Shown here: piece after piece, positions 1-9,401 of the stretch
How positions within the stretch are numbered: position 1 is the first letter of the stretch
How the letters are laid out: each line of letters begins with the position of its first letter
Origin: Dunaliella salina
Lineage: Eukaryota > Chlorophyta > Chlorophyceae > Chlamydomonadales > Dunaliellaceae
DNA length: 27,527 nucleotides
Direction: 5' to 3'
Assembly (NCBI GenBank): GCA_002284615.2
Contig: MU070254.1
Location: 35,942 to 63,468, forward strand
Translations under genes and position numbers: made by a program
Notes under the pieces: model-generated
Told to the model about the DNA's origin: nothing
The model's input: only the letters and a program-made list of their open reading frames with translations
Databases searched by the model: none

Positions 1-269
1 TGCTCACGCATAAGACAAGCACTTGTCATTCCTCGTTGCGATTTGAGAATTCTTTTCCAGTTCCATTGCAAATGGGACACTGGCAGTGCGAGAAACATGC
101 TTCACAGGATGTCCCACTCTAATCATGGTGCCTTGCTCATCAAAAGCATTCAATGATGAGGAGTTAATGCAGCTTTGGCAATAGCTGGAAGATGTGCTGC
201 ATATGAATTACAAATGGTCAACGAAACACAAATGTCCAAGAGATGGTTGGATATGGGAGCTGGACACAC

Positions 270-366
270 ACCATTGCTGCGTCCTGTCCTTGGCCATCCT
301 TTTGGCGAATTCTGCATTGTACAGCTTGATAGCCACATGCTGCTCAATCTCTGCGCTGATATTGTC
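270..366 (-). other. possible exon, unknown product
   Basis: This minus-strand stretch is preceded by a CAG acceptor-like site and ends near a GTGTGT donor-like site. It reads as an open, charged peptide beginning D-N-I-S-A-E-I-E-Q-H. I do not recognise the family. Further downstream on the same strand (about 150-1) there is another coding-like run containing the peptide GTMIRVGHPVKH. Together they could be exons of one gene running off the left edge, or remains of a transposon gene. Evidence is limited to composition and plausible splice sites. Confidence 0.2.
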
Positions 367-528
367 CTGCAGAATGCAAGGTGGGTAGGGAACAAAATTG
401 AGGGGCTTAACATAAAGAGAAAATCAGACCAAAGTGAAGAAAACCTGTTGTAATCTTTGAACTGCCAGTAGAGGGTGTATGCAGTTGTTTGCTCTCAAGC
501 TTGAAACACAAAATAGAACAAACAGCTC

Positions 529-720
529 TCAAATTTGAAAAGGATTCACCTCTCCCAACGGTAAAGACAGCAGAAAGGACTCGATGGATGACTTTATCTG
601 GGCCTCAATCCTTGATGCATCTTGGTTTGGTGGAGGGGGCCGGACATGGACAAGGGCTCCTCCCAAAGATGCATCACTTGCATCCACATCATCATAATCA
701 CTCCCCTCTGAGCTGGCCAT
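529..720 (-). other. possible exon, unknown product
   Basis: A 63-codon open stretch starts MASSEGSDYDDVDASDASLG and continues with a proline run and an amphipathic part (RIEAQIKSSIESFLLS). Its low-complexity acidic start followed by a helical segment looks coding rather than random. A GTGAAT donor-like site lies inside the last codons. The helical part is loosely like the segment before the C-terminal dimerisation region of hAT transposases, but no diagnostic W-W-K or S-A-x-x-E-R motif is visible. It may belong with the exon-like segment at 270-366. No function is assigned. Confidence 0.25.
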
Positions 721-1335
721 GACTTAAGGCTTTCACTTTTGGTGCATTGCAAAGTTGTGCAAACACCACGTTGCAATCACTTGTGTTGAGGTTCAAGCTT
801 TTGACTTTCGCGTGAGAGGGTTTTCGAGTTTTTTGGGGAATGAAACACTTTACAAATTCTTTAATCCATTCATTCACTCCGCAGCTATGTACAAAGATGA
901 AAGAATGTTGGTCAGAACGGTGTTGGTCACAGGAACGGGAGTCAAATTTCTTTAAATTTTAAAAACATTTTTTACGAGCTAGGCATGTTGCCGACAATGT
1001 TGCTGTTAAAGTTGGTTCAAGCTCTCAAACTCAGGACTCCCGAAAATGACCTCTGTAATAGATCTTTTCCATTTCCTCACAGCGATGACTTCATGGTTGA
1101 TTTAAAGATGACTTTAGGTAGAACCGGATATCTTTGCAAATCAAATTAGAGCACCTTGAAAGTTAAAGAACTCTTTCTGTCTCAGGCTTCCATAAATGAA
1201 GGATGCAAGGAGGCAGCCACACAGCTTGAGAAAGGGAAGGGAGGATGCTGGATTATACATCCCTGCAAACAAAAGTAGCTGCCGTCCATACATGCAATAC
1301 ACCTGTTTCCACACCATCATCACTTGCTGGACCTT
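721..1335. other. no recognisable gene
   Basis: This stretch has only short open frames with random-looking composition. I see no RNA gene, domain or clear repeat in it. Confidence 0.5.
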
Positions 1336-1337
1336 GC

Positions 1338-1503
1338 ACTGGGGGGACCTTTGACCGTGGGACCTGAACCCTAGTTGGTTTTTAGGGCCTTCCCCACACT
1401 TTTAGGGTCCCCCCCCCCCCCGACGTTTAGGGCTAGGTTTAGGGCTAGGGTTTGGATCAGGGTTAGGTTTAGGGAGGTCCCCCCCATCAAGGTCCCCCCG
1501 ATT
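1338..1503. repeat. small inverted-repeat element with telomere-like motifs
   Basis: The left end reads TGGGGGGACCTTTGA and the right end TCAAGGTCCCCCCGA, near-perfect inverted ends about 160 bases apart. Inside are a run of 13 C (about 1409-1421), two TTTTAGGG-like motifs on the left, and several TTTAGGG or near-TTTAGGG motifs (about 1424-1481). Target-site duplication is not evident. It could be a MITE-like element or a scar containing interstitial telomere-type sequence. Confidence 0.4.
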
Positions 1504-2098
1504 GTCCAAGCAGTGGGACCTGCTTTTTATTCCACCCACTATAACTGAAAATTTTTGGTAAACCAACCCGGTAAGTGGCTTTGTTCATCATCAGTATGAA
1601 TGCAGGTACTTTCTATTGCTGGTCAGTTCAGGGCTGGTCAATTGAGGTCTCAAGTGAGCTTGACACCACCACCTCCGGATTTCTCATTCAAGCACCTCAC
1701 ATCTCTAACAATTTGTTAGAGGTGAATTGAATGTTCATTGCCAAAAACAATGCCTTTGTGGGCAAGGGACCAGTGTGAATGCCTGCCTACCTTGATTTCA
1801 GCAATTAACACTGTCACAGTACCTTAGTGGGAAAGGGAACGGTGTCACTGCCTGCATACTCCTGAGGCATGGAAATCCCCATGGCTTTGCTCCTCAGCTG
1901 CTTCAATTTGATCCAAACCACAGGCCTCCAGCACGATAAGTGCAGACCACACTGCAATCTTTAAAACTTCCAAGTTGACGTCTCAACTTTGAATTAAGCA
2001 TGTGGAACAATTGAGTTGTGAATAAGTCTTTTTCAGGCACTTGGTGTCAGCAAGTAACAAGTGATCTGTGTCATGGTCATCTCTCCGGGAGCGCGGTA
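1504..2098. other. no recognisable gene; one degenerate direct repeat
   Basis: No coding region is supported. A degenerate direct repeat of roughly 75 bases is visible: the text around 1748-1785 (TGCCTTTGTGGGCAAGGGAC, GTGTGAATGCCTGCC) recurs around 1820-1858 (ACCTTAGTGGGAAAGGGAAC, GTGTCACTGCCTGC). Confidence 0.4.
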
Positions 2099-2118
2099 CC
2101 AGCCCACAAATCCACTGT

Positions 2119-2165
2119 CCAGCTAGCCACTTTGCCTCCACCGGAGAGGCACCTTGGCTAGCTGG
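2119..2165. repeat. stem-loop at the end of the RLE reading frame
   Basis: The arms CCAGCTAGCCACTTTGCCTC (2119-2138) and GAGGCACCTTGGCTAGCTGG (2146-2165) pair at all but a few positions around a 7-base loop. The stop codon of the LINE endonuclease frame lies inside it. LINE 3' regions often carry structures bound by their reverse transcriptase, so a 3'-UTR role is possible but inferred. Confidence 0.6.
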
Positions 2166-2611
2166 AATTTCAGAAGAGAGCGTATGCAGATCAGGAGGGT
2201 CTTGACAGCATAATAATGGAGTTTTATTGCAGTTTTAGGGGCTTTGTCTTCGGTTAGGCCAAGTTTGCAGAGGGGATCAAGAGTGTATGGATTGTGAAGA
2301 GTTCCAGCAACTCCAGTTAGTATGTTGTGGAGTGTGACTCTGTTATTGCAGTGTCTGCCCAAAAAAATTTTGTGCGGAGGCTCTGGATGGTCATTTTTGA
2401 GTCGATTTTGTGCATTGAGGAGAGTTTGTCCAGGCTTGGTGTCAGAGCAACGTTTAAGCTCAATGATGTGGATATCCCTGTCTCTGATATTTATATCTTT
2501 CAGATAATGTGTGGAGCCTCTGACTTTAAGGGGCAGGACTGTAATGCCATCAGGGCGACTGAGTTGTGTGTTTGAAAAAAGAAGTATGTCTACGCGAGCC
2601 AGAGGCCGCAT
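2123..2611 (-). pseudogene. restriction-like endonuclease (RLE) domain of LINE element 2
   Basis: The 162-codon frame contains SRPDGITVLP followed about 25 residues later by IHIIELKRCSDTKPGQTL. This is the PD-(D/E)xK type signature of LINE endonucleases, here in the form RPD...IELK. In such elements the enzyme nicks the target DNA so that reverse transcription can start. The start shown is only where the open frame begins; the domain would originally have been the C-terminal part of a long polyprotein. Conserved spacing and the match with the other LINE in this window (RPDAVL...IEIKFCEDTRP) support the call. The stop codon falls in a strong stem-loop. Confidence 0.65.
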
Positions 2612-2630
2612 GCATTCATGTAAGGACCCC

Positions 2631-3100
2631 TTACTGGAAAGTTTGAGGCCTCACCAGAGGGCCCTCTAAATCTACACTAGACACAGCTAGGAGAAACAGG
2701 GCTAATGAGGATCTGAGGGATTGTCTGCCATGCTCCCATACGCACAGACTCTCCTTCTCATGCTCTCCACCACCATGTGCCCTGCAGCCCCAACCCCCCC
2801 CCCTCCCCGCAGCCCCCTGAAAATTAAGAGCAAGTCTGGTGTTAATGATGGATGTCAATTTTTGGATGGCTAAGCTTGGTTGCTAGTGATTTAGCTTTTT
2901 GCTTGGCAGGGCCCAGATTTGTAAGGGGTTTGATTGTGTATTCATTGATTGGGTATTAGGTATCTGTCCAGATGAAAACAGCCAATGTGGAATATTTCGT
3001 TGGACATTAGGATTTTCCATCTCCAGGAAGATAGCTTTCTGAATTGCATGCATCCATAGTGACGATGTAAGGTCCATAGTTTCCTTTGCTGTGTGCTTCA
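2631..3100 (-). other. degenerate LINE sequence between zinc knuckle and RLE
   Basis: This stretch lies between recognisable domains of the same element. Open frames are short and shifted (for example a run containing NPNVQRNIPHWLFSS). No domain can be named; it is most simply decayed LINE coding sequence. Confidence 0.4.
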
Positions 3101-3298
3101 CCACAGGTGCTTAATGGTGTCAATTATGTCCATTCTATTTATCTGTGGGTGCGTGCATCTGAGCAAGGTATGAGACACGTCATCAAGTGCACCAACTATA
3201 GGGCAGAGAGCGGGTGGTATTGAAGAAGTGGTGTATAGGGTGTCTGTTCTATACTTGAGGACATTGGTCCTTTGAGGGTCACAGCTTCCATGTGCCAA
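3098..3298 (-). pseudogene. zinc knuckle segment of LINE element 2
   Basis: The frame contains CPIVGALDDVSHTLLRC followed by H. This fits the Cx(2-4)C...D..xHxLxxC pattern that commonly follows RNase H in LINEs, with one cysteine of the first pair apparently replaced. It sits between the RNase H and RLE pieces of the same strand, as expected. It would bind zinc and nucleic acid in an intact element. Confidence 0.5.
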
Positions 3299-3569
3299 AA
3301 AGCATTACTGTTTTTGGAATTAGCAGTGGGGTGAGCATAGGACATCCTGAGCAGGCTTTGCCAAATTCCGGAGCTTTAAGTGCTGAGGGTTTCTGTCCCC
3401 AATGTGTGCTTTTCATGCAGCATTTGTTTTACGTTGTCTTGAGACAAGGCCACAGGTTAGGAAGGGGCTAGTTCTGTACGAGAGCTGGGTGTTGTGACGA
3501 GTGCAACAAGCCAGAGGGACTGGCCTCCTTTTCTGGCAGAAGCTTTCTGCCTGATTGAGTGAGGTGTCA

Positions 3570-4022
3570 GCTTCATTTGGCAATTGCAACATAGCTGCTT
3601 CAAGTCCGAGAGCATCCACGCCTTCATTACCATGGATGCCACTGTGTGATTTTATTTAGTAGAAGTGTACAGGGTCCTGAGTCTCTGATGCACTAATGTG
3701 AGTTAATTTTTCTCTGAGAAGTGGTGCATGTAAGTGTGTGGACGTCCATGGGTTTGAGGAGGAGTTTCTTATCTGATTCAGTGCTGGAGAACTGTCAGTT
3801 GCAATTGAAGTGCGCCCTTGCTGCAGAGCTACAAAAAGTGCAGCAAACTCTGCTCCATTAGTGGTATCAGTGGCTCCATGGCCCTTTGGATATATTGTGC
3901 AGGTGACAGTTTCAGAGGAGAAGACGTCTTCCAGGGTGAAAAAAATGCTCCTGTCAGCAGTTGCGTTTTCCTGTTTTGGGAGCTTATGACACTGCCATCT
4001 GTAAATGTTAGACGTTGCCAGG
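3570..4022 (-). pseudogene. RNase H domain of LINE element 2
   Basis: Reading on the minus strand with frame changes, the four RNase H landmarks appear in order: LTFTDGS (catalytic D, about 3992-4010), TNGAEFAALF (catalytic E), ATDSSPALNQIR (catalytic D), and IKSHSGIHGNEGVDALG (the conserved SHSG.xGNE.xD end, about 3595-3655). There is one frameshift after the first motif and a stop just before IKSHSG. RNase H removes the RNA strand after reverse transcription. The element must have been inactive for some time given the breaks. Confidence 0.65.
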
Positions 4023-4237
4023 CTGGGATTTTTGGTTGTAGGGGTTGCGGGTATGAATGTATGTTAGGTTAAAATCGTGTTTTGTTGGCCGCAGACCTTT
4101 TATTGGTTGTGTGTGTCCCGATGCTAAAGTGCAAATTTTTTCCTCCATGTGGTAGGTGTTTTAAAAGAGAAGGAAGTGTATTGCTTCTTTGCAACTTGTT
4201 GACTGGTTCTGTGGTAACATCTTCCTGCAGGAATCTC

Positions 4238-4645
4238 ATATGCTTCTCAGTCTGCCATCCCATTTATGACGAGGGAATCATGATCCAAGCTTTGCGACAT
4301 GCCATTTACTCTGCCATTCTCAACACAGAGGCCACTGCTCCATTCATGTTCCTTCCGGCTTTTAATAAGAACATGATATCCAACCCCTACTCCAAACTTT
4401 TCAATGCCTACCCCCACCTCTGTTACGAAGTTGGAACCATACCTCGCAAAAAACTTAGTTACAGCGCCCCTCAATCCTGCCCTAACCAAGAGGTACCTTT
4501 ACCTAAGCATACCTGGGACCTTCGCATCTTTGCTGTTCGGAACACTGCAGCTCGAATCCATCTTAATAACCATAACAAAGACTGGCTACAGGGCCTGAAA
4601 GGAGATTTGAAAGAAGCTATAGAGTGGAAGCTTGAGAATTGTCTT
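4238..4645 (+). pseudogene. plus-strand copy of the LINE methyltransferase-like domain
   Basis: This segment is a close inverted copy of minus-strand sequence at about 7106-7512. Most bases agree and the translated products align without gaps from FSVCHPIYDEG to about AIEWKL. Both carry the H-P-I-Y motif, MFLPAxNKNMISNPY, and HTWDLxIFAVxNTAARxHL. The plus copy is open through the whole homologous stretch, and the open frame extends upstream to 4082 into sequence that is not homologous. It is a fragment of a second copy of the same LINE family, truncated on both sides. The resemblance to PCIF1-type methyltransferases is inferred from the motif pattern. Confidence 0.7.
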
Positions 4646-4884
4646 AGTATGCTGGTCTTTTAGCGCCAAAAGGTTGGAGGGTTGGCTTTGGATGTTCTTC
4701 AAAATCACCTGATTAGCACGTGATGGATGGCAATTGCTTTTTGCTGGGTTTTCTTTGCTTCTTGCTGAGACTTGTTATTGTGCAGTATATCTACACTTTG
4801 ATATCTCGTCTGACATCATTATGGGTGAATTTCATTTGCTCTATCGTGGGCAGCTTGGAAAGATAGTTATTTGGGTGAGTAAAC

Positions 4885-4983
4885 ACTACACATTACATTA
4901 CATTTAATTACACTACATTACATCACATTACATTACATTACATCACGTTACATTACATTACATTATATCACGTTACATTACAT
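4885..4983 (+). repeat. CATTA/CATCA-type simple repeat
   Basis: About 100 bases consist of ATTAC/ATCAC pentamers (CATTACATTACATCACATTA and similar). It separates two plus-strand LINE fragments. It may be an expanded target or a former LINE tail. Confidence 0.85.
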
Positions 4984-5079
4984 GAAGTTGTAGTCTTCAG
5001 CCAGAAAGTTGGCTGCTCAGCTCTTTCTAGCAAACCATTTAAGAAAGAAAAAGACGTAGGCAGAGAAGCTCTGAAAGGT

Positions 5080-5300
5080 ATCAGCAAAGGCCCTTCTCGG
5101 GGAAAAGGAAAAAAAAGCCTTTTCGAGGCCGGCCTTATCTCCATGGACATTGGCAGTGCAGATCATCTTAATTTGCAGTAACTCCAAATTCCTCAGCTCT
5201 CACCAAACAGAACCCTCCCTAAAGCACATTATCCCACGTCTTTTCCCAGACAAAGAAAGGCTCAATTCTAGCCGCCCTGATGCAATATTAGAAAGAAAAG
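5080..5300 (+). pseudogene. plus-strand fragment of LINE C-terminal region with RLE start
   Basis: The plus strand encodes FPDKERLNSSRPDAIL at about 5240-5290, matching FPRNLPERKRLNSSRPDAVL of the minus-strand LINE. Upstream, in another frame, GLISMDIGSADHLNLQ parallels GLVYTNIGRDFKLAQHNLQ of the same element. It is thus a decayed copy of the zinc knuckle to RLE linker. After 5300 the similarity stops. With the methyltransferase-like fragment at 4238-4645 it implies a plus-oriented relative, internally deleted. Confidence 0.55.
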
Positions 5301-5338
5301 AAAAGAAAAACCACGTAGGCAGAGAAACTCTCCCTACA

Positions 5339-5770
5339 TCAATTATGGAAAAGGAGACGCATTGGCTCAAAAAAGAGCTGTGTGCTCCCTCCACCACGAG
5401 GTATGAAAAAGAGAATGCTAATGTGGATCTGGAGGGTTACAGTAGCACCTGGTTCTAGAGCCTGGCTGTGGGAAGCATTCTTGTTTTCGATAGCGCGGCG
5501 GATGTTGACTAGTTTGTGGGCATATTGCACAGAATGGGCATGAAGTTGTTGAGCAAGCTTCGTGGCACGCTCGTGATCCAATCCTAGACGTATGAATTGC
5601 TTCAGGGTATGCTCAGTGTAAATACCACCAATTACACCCAGGAGAACAGGGTGAATTGTAACAGCTTTAGAGTTTATAATTTTACAAAGGTCTGCATGCT
5701 GCTGCTTTGCTGCATTTAACTGATGCTCTGGCCTTGTGTCTTCACAGAACTTAATTTCTATTAGTGTACA
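5339..5770 (-). pseudogene. RLE endonuclease, C-terminal half, element 1
   Basis: The minus strand reads TLIEIKFCEDTRPEHQLNAA (about 5725-5770). The E-x-K pair completes the PD-(D/E)xK site begun by RPDAVL upstream. A helical tail follows (KQFIRLGLDHERATKLAQQL) and the frame closes at 5339. A one-base shift near 5765 separates it from the upstream frame. The equivalent block in element 2 reads IIELKRCSDTKPG. No polyA or simple-repeat tail is obvious directly after it. Confidence 0.6.
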
Positions 5771-6429
5771 TGGCGTTCATTTGCATGGAGTTCATGGGGT
5801 TGCCTTATGCGGCTAGTTCTGATGGTCCTCCGTGAGGAGCTGCGCAAAGCGTGATGGGAATGGGTAGGAGAAACATCGTTAGAAGTATGTTTGGCATTAA
5901 AAGTGGTGATCAAAACAGCATCTGGTCGACTGGAGTTGAGTCTTTTCCTCTCTGGAAGGTTACGAGGGAAGAAGTAAGCAGGTAAAGTTCTGTTTGAGGC
6001 ATGTGTAGGGAGTTGGAGGTTGTGTTGAGCAAGCTTAAAATCTCTCCCTATGTTTGTGTAGACCAGGCCTGCCCCTACAGGGCATTTGCTGAGGGCTTTT
6101 GTAATCATTCTGCTTGCAATGTTATGGCGTTCAGTTCTCATGTTGGAGATGATATGATTCTGGCAGCCTGAGAGCATGTGTAGTGCGCTGTCCAAATGAT
6201 GGCAGCCTGGGAGGGGGCAAGATGGATCAGTTGGGTACAGAGATGTTGGGCATATTTCTGAAGGCACTGCTGATTCTTTATCAACTTGATAGTAAGTAGT
6301 AACCTGTTTTGGCATTGGCATATCCAAGCTTGTGTTGAGAATGCATGTTGGATTTGAGAGCATCTTGAAGATTGGGGAGATAGGTGAGCTTGTGGGTGGG
6401 TGGTGGACCCATAGATGTGCCTGCAGCAT
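5761..6429 (-). pseudogene. zinc knuckle and start of RLE, element 1
   Basis: The 222-codon frame has SCPLPGCHHLDSALHMLSGC followed by RTERHNIASR: a C-x4-C, D, H-x4-C knuckle followed by an R-x-x-RH motif, typical of the region after RNase H in LINEs. Further on, KRLNSSRPDAVL (about 5920-5955) supplies the PD part of the endonuclease site. The stop at the end reflects a frameshift, since the catalytic E and K follow in another frame at about 5740-5765. Confidence 0.65.
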
Positions 6430-6958
6430 GTACTCTTTCTTCCTTGGCTAACCAGAACACATTTGTAAATGGATTTCCACCAGGACCTGCACCAGGGATC
6501 TCGGTGTCTGCCATACAGTTCTGTGCTTGCTTTGCCTGATGCTTTGCAATGGCATCTGCACATTCATTTCCAGCGATGCCAGCATGGGACCTCACTTTGT
6601 AAATTCGAATTTTAGTATAGAAGTCTCTAATGAGCGTTGAAATCAATTGAAGGACGTATCCTTGGATATTCCTCAGATGTCTTTCAGGATAGAGAAGCTG
6701 TTTACGTATTTGATTGAAAGAGGTGAGGCTGCCTGATGCAATATCTGCATATTTGGTAATGATAGCAGCAGCAATTGCTGATAATTCAGCTCTTGTGATG
6801 GTTTTAGTAATCCCTGCACCGTTCGGTTCCACAAAATTCTTGCTGTCAGTGGACGGGCAGTAGACACCTGCTCCAATTTCTTGCTTACCGTCATGGACAA
6901 GGCAGCTGCCATCTGTGTATGCCTATGTCCTCCAGTCAGCAACTTTAAGAGTTAGGAG
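6281..6958 (-). pseudogene. RNase H domain, element 1
   Basis: The motifs are AYTDGSCLVHDG (first catalytic D, at 6905-6916), TITRAELSAIAAAI (catalytic E), a ADIASGSLTSFNQIR block where the third acidic residue is expected, and VRSHAGIAGNECADAIAKHQ (last catalytic D). The frame is open from the first motif down to 6281; one in-frame TAG at about 6921 lies just before the YTDGS motif. After RNase H a linker rich in G and P leads towards the zinc knuckle, which lies in another frame. In an intact element it would degrade the RNA template. Confidence 0.75.
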
Positions 6959-8145
6959 AGTACTGGATTGGCTGGGCACCAAGTCTGTACCTTGGATACT
7001 CATGTGAATAACTAGGCTGCTTGGAGACGTGTTGTTTGTCAAATGGAAGGCGTTCCAGTTTATTGAAACCTGGCATGTGGGCATGCATGGGATTTAGGAC
7101 AGGGCGGCTGCTGACATTCGTCAGCTTCCACTGTGTGGCTTCTTTCAAATCTCTTTTCAGGCCTTGTAGCCAGTCTTTGTTATGGTTGTTGAGATGAACT
7201 CGAGCTGCAGTGTTCCAAACAGCAAAGATGCAAAGGTCCCAGGTATGCTTAGGTAAAGGTACCTCTTGGTTAGGGCAGGATTGAGGGGCGCTGTAACTAA
7301 GTTTTTCGCGAGGTATGGTTCCAACTTCGTAACAGAGGTGGGGGTAGGCATTGAAAAGTTTGAAGTAGGGGTTGGATATCATGTTCTTGTTCCAAGCCGG
7401 AAGGAACATGAATGTAGCAGTGGCCTCTGTGTTGAGAATGGCAGAGTAAATGGCATGTTGCAAAGCTTGGGTCATGATTCCCTCGTCATAAATGGGATGG
7501 CAGACTAAGAAGCCTGAGAATTTGGATGAGAAGGCATTATGCATGGCACCAAAAAGAGTGTCTCGGGAGTCCGCACTCCAATAATTGTGGTCTAATGGGG
7601 AGGCCATTTTTTCTTGGGCTACTAAAGCCCATTTTTGAAGGGCGTGATGAATGTGAGATGGAAGGGCTCGTGAAAAAGAGTCTTTGATCTTCTTGCTAGA
7701 GTACTTTCTTTCAAGCATGGATTTGCGGGAAAGGAGTCCTTGCAGCTCAGTAGCAAAGTTGCCTGGAGGTGGTGTTATTTTCTCGTGCATGCCAGCAAGC
7801 TTGGCCCCATAAAAAGCCCTGTAATGGATTTGGAAGCGGTTTGGGGACATCATACCAACACATTTGCCTTGCGTATTGTATATGCAAGCCATGTGCGCCG
7901 TGTATATTTCTGGGAGAATGAGGGGGGATGGAGTAGGAGGGGAATGGCTGTGGGATCCTGTGTCTGATGGTGCTGGATGAGGGGGTTGCTGGTCGTTGTA
8001 CTTTACGAGGTCAGCCTCGCGCAGCCAATATTTACCTGCAGGTTTTATGTCTGCTTGTGGATTAGTCGGGTTTGTATCAAATGTGATTTTTTCGCGCAAC
8101 TCTGTGTCAATTTTCTGCTGCCATACATTGATGTGTCGGCTGTTG
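6945..8145 (-). pseudogene. PCIF1-like methyltransferase-type domain, element 1
   Basis: A frame of about 384 codons is preserved here between the PHD-like finger and RNase H. Its core reads YWSADSRDTLFGAMHNAFSS, then SGFLVCHPIYDEGIMTQAL, then ATFMFLPAWNKNMISNPY, and HTWDLCIFAVWNTAARVHL. The series D-x-x-FG, G-F/S-x-x-x-x-P-x-Y/F-x-E-x-x-M, hydrophobic strand ending in P-x-W, and a late N-T-A resembles the PCIF1 family of adenine-N6 methyltransferases, where the corresponding catalytic motif is NPPF. Here that motif is H-P-I-Y, so normal activity is doubtful. The plus-strand copy at 4238-4645 has the same residues. The link to PCIF1 is my inference from pattern, not from a search. The alternative is a structural domain unique to these LINEs. 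Confidence 0.55.
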
Positions 8146-8149
8146 CGAT

Positions 8150-8350
8150 TTCTTGTCTTTGCTCATCCGAGCAGCATCCAAGCTCCTTCATGCATCCCCA
8201 ATGGTACGTCCGGTGGCAAACATCGCAAACATACATACCAGGAAATGGATCCTCCAAGGTTCCAGTTTCATAACTTTGGTAGTAATTGCATATTTGGCAG
8301 CAGGCACACTCAATATCAGTGCGAGCAGCAAGCAAGACATCCTCAGGCAC
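8150..8350 (-). pseudogene. PHD-like zinc finger, element 1
   Basis: The minus strand encodes CCQIC, about 20 residues, then YVCDVCHRTYHWGC. The pattern C-x2-C, C-x2-C-x4-H-x2-C equals the first six zinc ligands of a PHD finger (C4HC3). The final C-x2-C pair is not visible; a frameshift at about 8145 or sequence decay may have removed it. PHD fingers usually read histone tails, so in a retrotransposon this could guide integration, but that is inference. The upstream peptide ANPVPEDVLLAARTDIEC is open and in frame. Confidence 0.6.
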
Positions 8351-8427
8351 AGGGTTAGCTTGATTGAAAAGTGGCAGGGCCCATATATTTTAATTTTCAT
8401 AGGTGCGTAATGTGTGTGATATTGCAC

Positions 8428-8708
8428 TTGGAGGTGGGCCGGGGAGCTTGATTGTTCTTTCTTGTTGTTCTCTGCAAAAACTATCCAATTATCTTAGTGA
8501 GTAATATCTAAATGATGATAGAAGATAGAACTGATAGCGTGGCTAGCAGTAGTCTCTTTAGCAAATTTCTCAGCTGTATTTTTCCTATGGTTCTAGACTT
8601 TTGGGCCTTGGGAAAGGGAGCTTAGAGAGTGGATGGCTGGGGAAATCATCTCTCTGTCTGTGTGGAGCAATTGTTGCCTCTTCTTTCTGGGTCTGTTTGT
8701 TTGAGTAT
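8428..8708 (-). other. LINE linker, degenerate
   Basis: This sequence lies between the proline-rich linker and the PHD-like finger. Only short stretches look coding, for example RTIKLPGPPPSAISHTLR near the PHD side. No domain is recognisable. Confidence 0.4.
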
Positions 8709-9401
8709 CTAGGCTGTGCGGAGTAAGATTTGTGTCTGAGGGTTGAGACAATCATCTGTCTGATGTTGGCGGTTAGTGCTAGGGGGGTTGGGCTGTGTAG
8801 GGGTATGGTGAGCAGTGCTCAAACAAGCATGTGAACTGCTATCATTTGGGCTAGCCTGGCTGATTTGGGACATGGAAGAAGAGGTATTTCTCAATGCTGA
8901 GCATCTGCGTTTTCTGGGTGGCCCTTTTGCAGTAGTATCTTGCACGGCAGGAGCCAGAGTATCCAGGCTTGCAGTGAATTTTCCTGCAGAGGGGTGGAGT
9001 GCGTGTGTGGGAGTGATGTTGAGTGTGGCATTGGAGCGAGTTCTCTTGCAGAGTGGCTCCTCCAGTGATTGCATATCCCTTACATTTGAAAGTTGTTGTG
9101 TTCCAGGACAATCAATGGGTGTAGGATGGTTGAGGGCACGTCTGAGGCGGCGTCCGGTGTGTTCATGGGTGTAGAAGGATGTGAAACGAGGCTGTGGCGG
9201 TGGTACTGCTTGAGGGGGGGGGGTGAAGCTAGGTTGGGGGTTTGTTTGTTGGAAAATCTGGGGGGGGGGAGGCTGTTCCCCACCCATGCTGCTGTTGGTA
9301 AGGCCGCTCACATGAGTGTTGTTGATACGACGGTAAACTGGGAGGGTATTTGCTTCAGTGCTCTTGTAGGCAATGATCTTTTGGATTGAGGATGTGTTCA
9401 A
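8709..9401 (-). pseudogene. proline-rich linker of LINE element 1
   Basis: The 230-codon frame has proline and glutamine runs (PPPPQIFQQTNPQPSFTPPP) and a basic patch (KGPPRKRRCSALR) that could act as a nuclear localisation signal. It follows the RT thumb and precedes the PHD-like finger. It has no catalytic motif and is probably disordered. A small frameshift near 9400 separates it from the thumb region. Confidence 0.5.

Larger units (their letters stand above)
2100..4065 (-). mobile_element. decayed 3' part of an RLE-type LINE (element 2)
   Basis: In transcript order (high to low coordinates) this stretch holds an RNase H domain, a cysteine/histidine knuckle and a restriction-like endonuclease (RLE). 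That order after a reverse transcriptase is known from Dualen/RandI-type LINEs of green algae. No reverse transcriptase is visible here: the element is cut off near 4065, where unrelated and opposite-strand LINE sequence begins. Frames are broken by stops and shifts. It is clearly divergent from the larger LINE at 5340-11190, although both share the same RPD...IExKxCxDTxP endonuclease signature, so it is a separate family. Confidence 0.7.

Noticed and set aside
8815..9174. Plus-strand frame of 119 codons
   Set aside because: It is the opposite-strand shadow of the LINE linker coding sequence.
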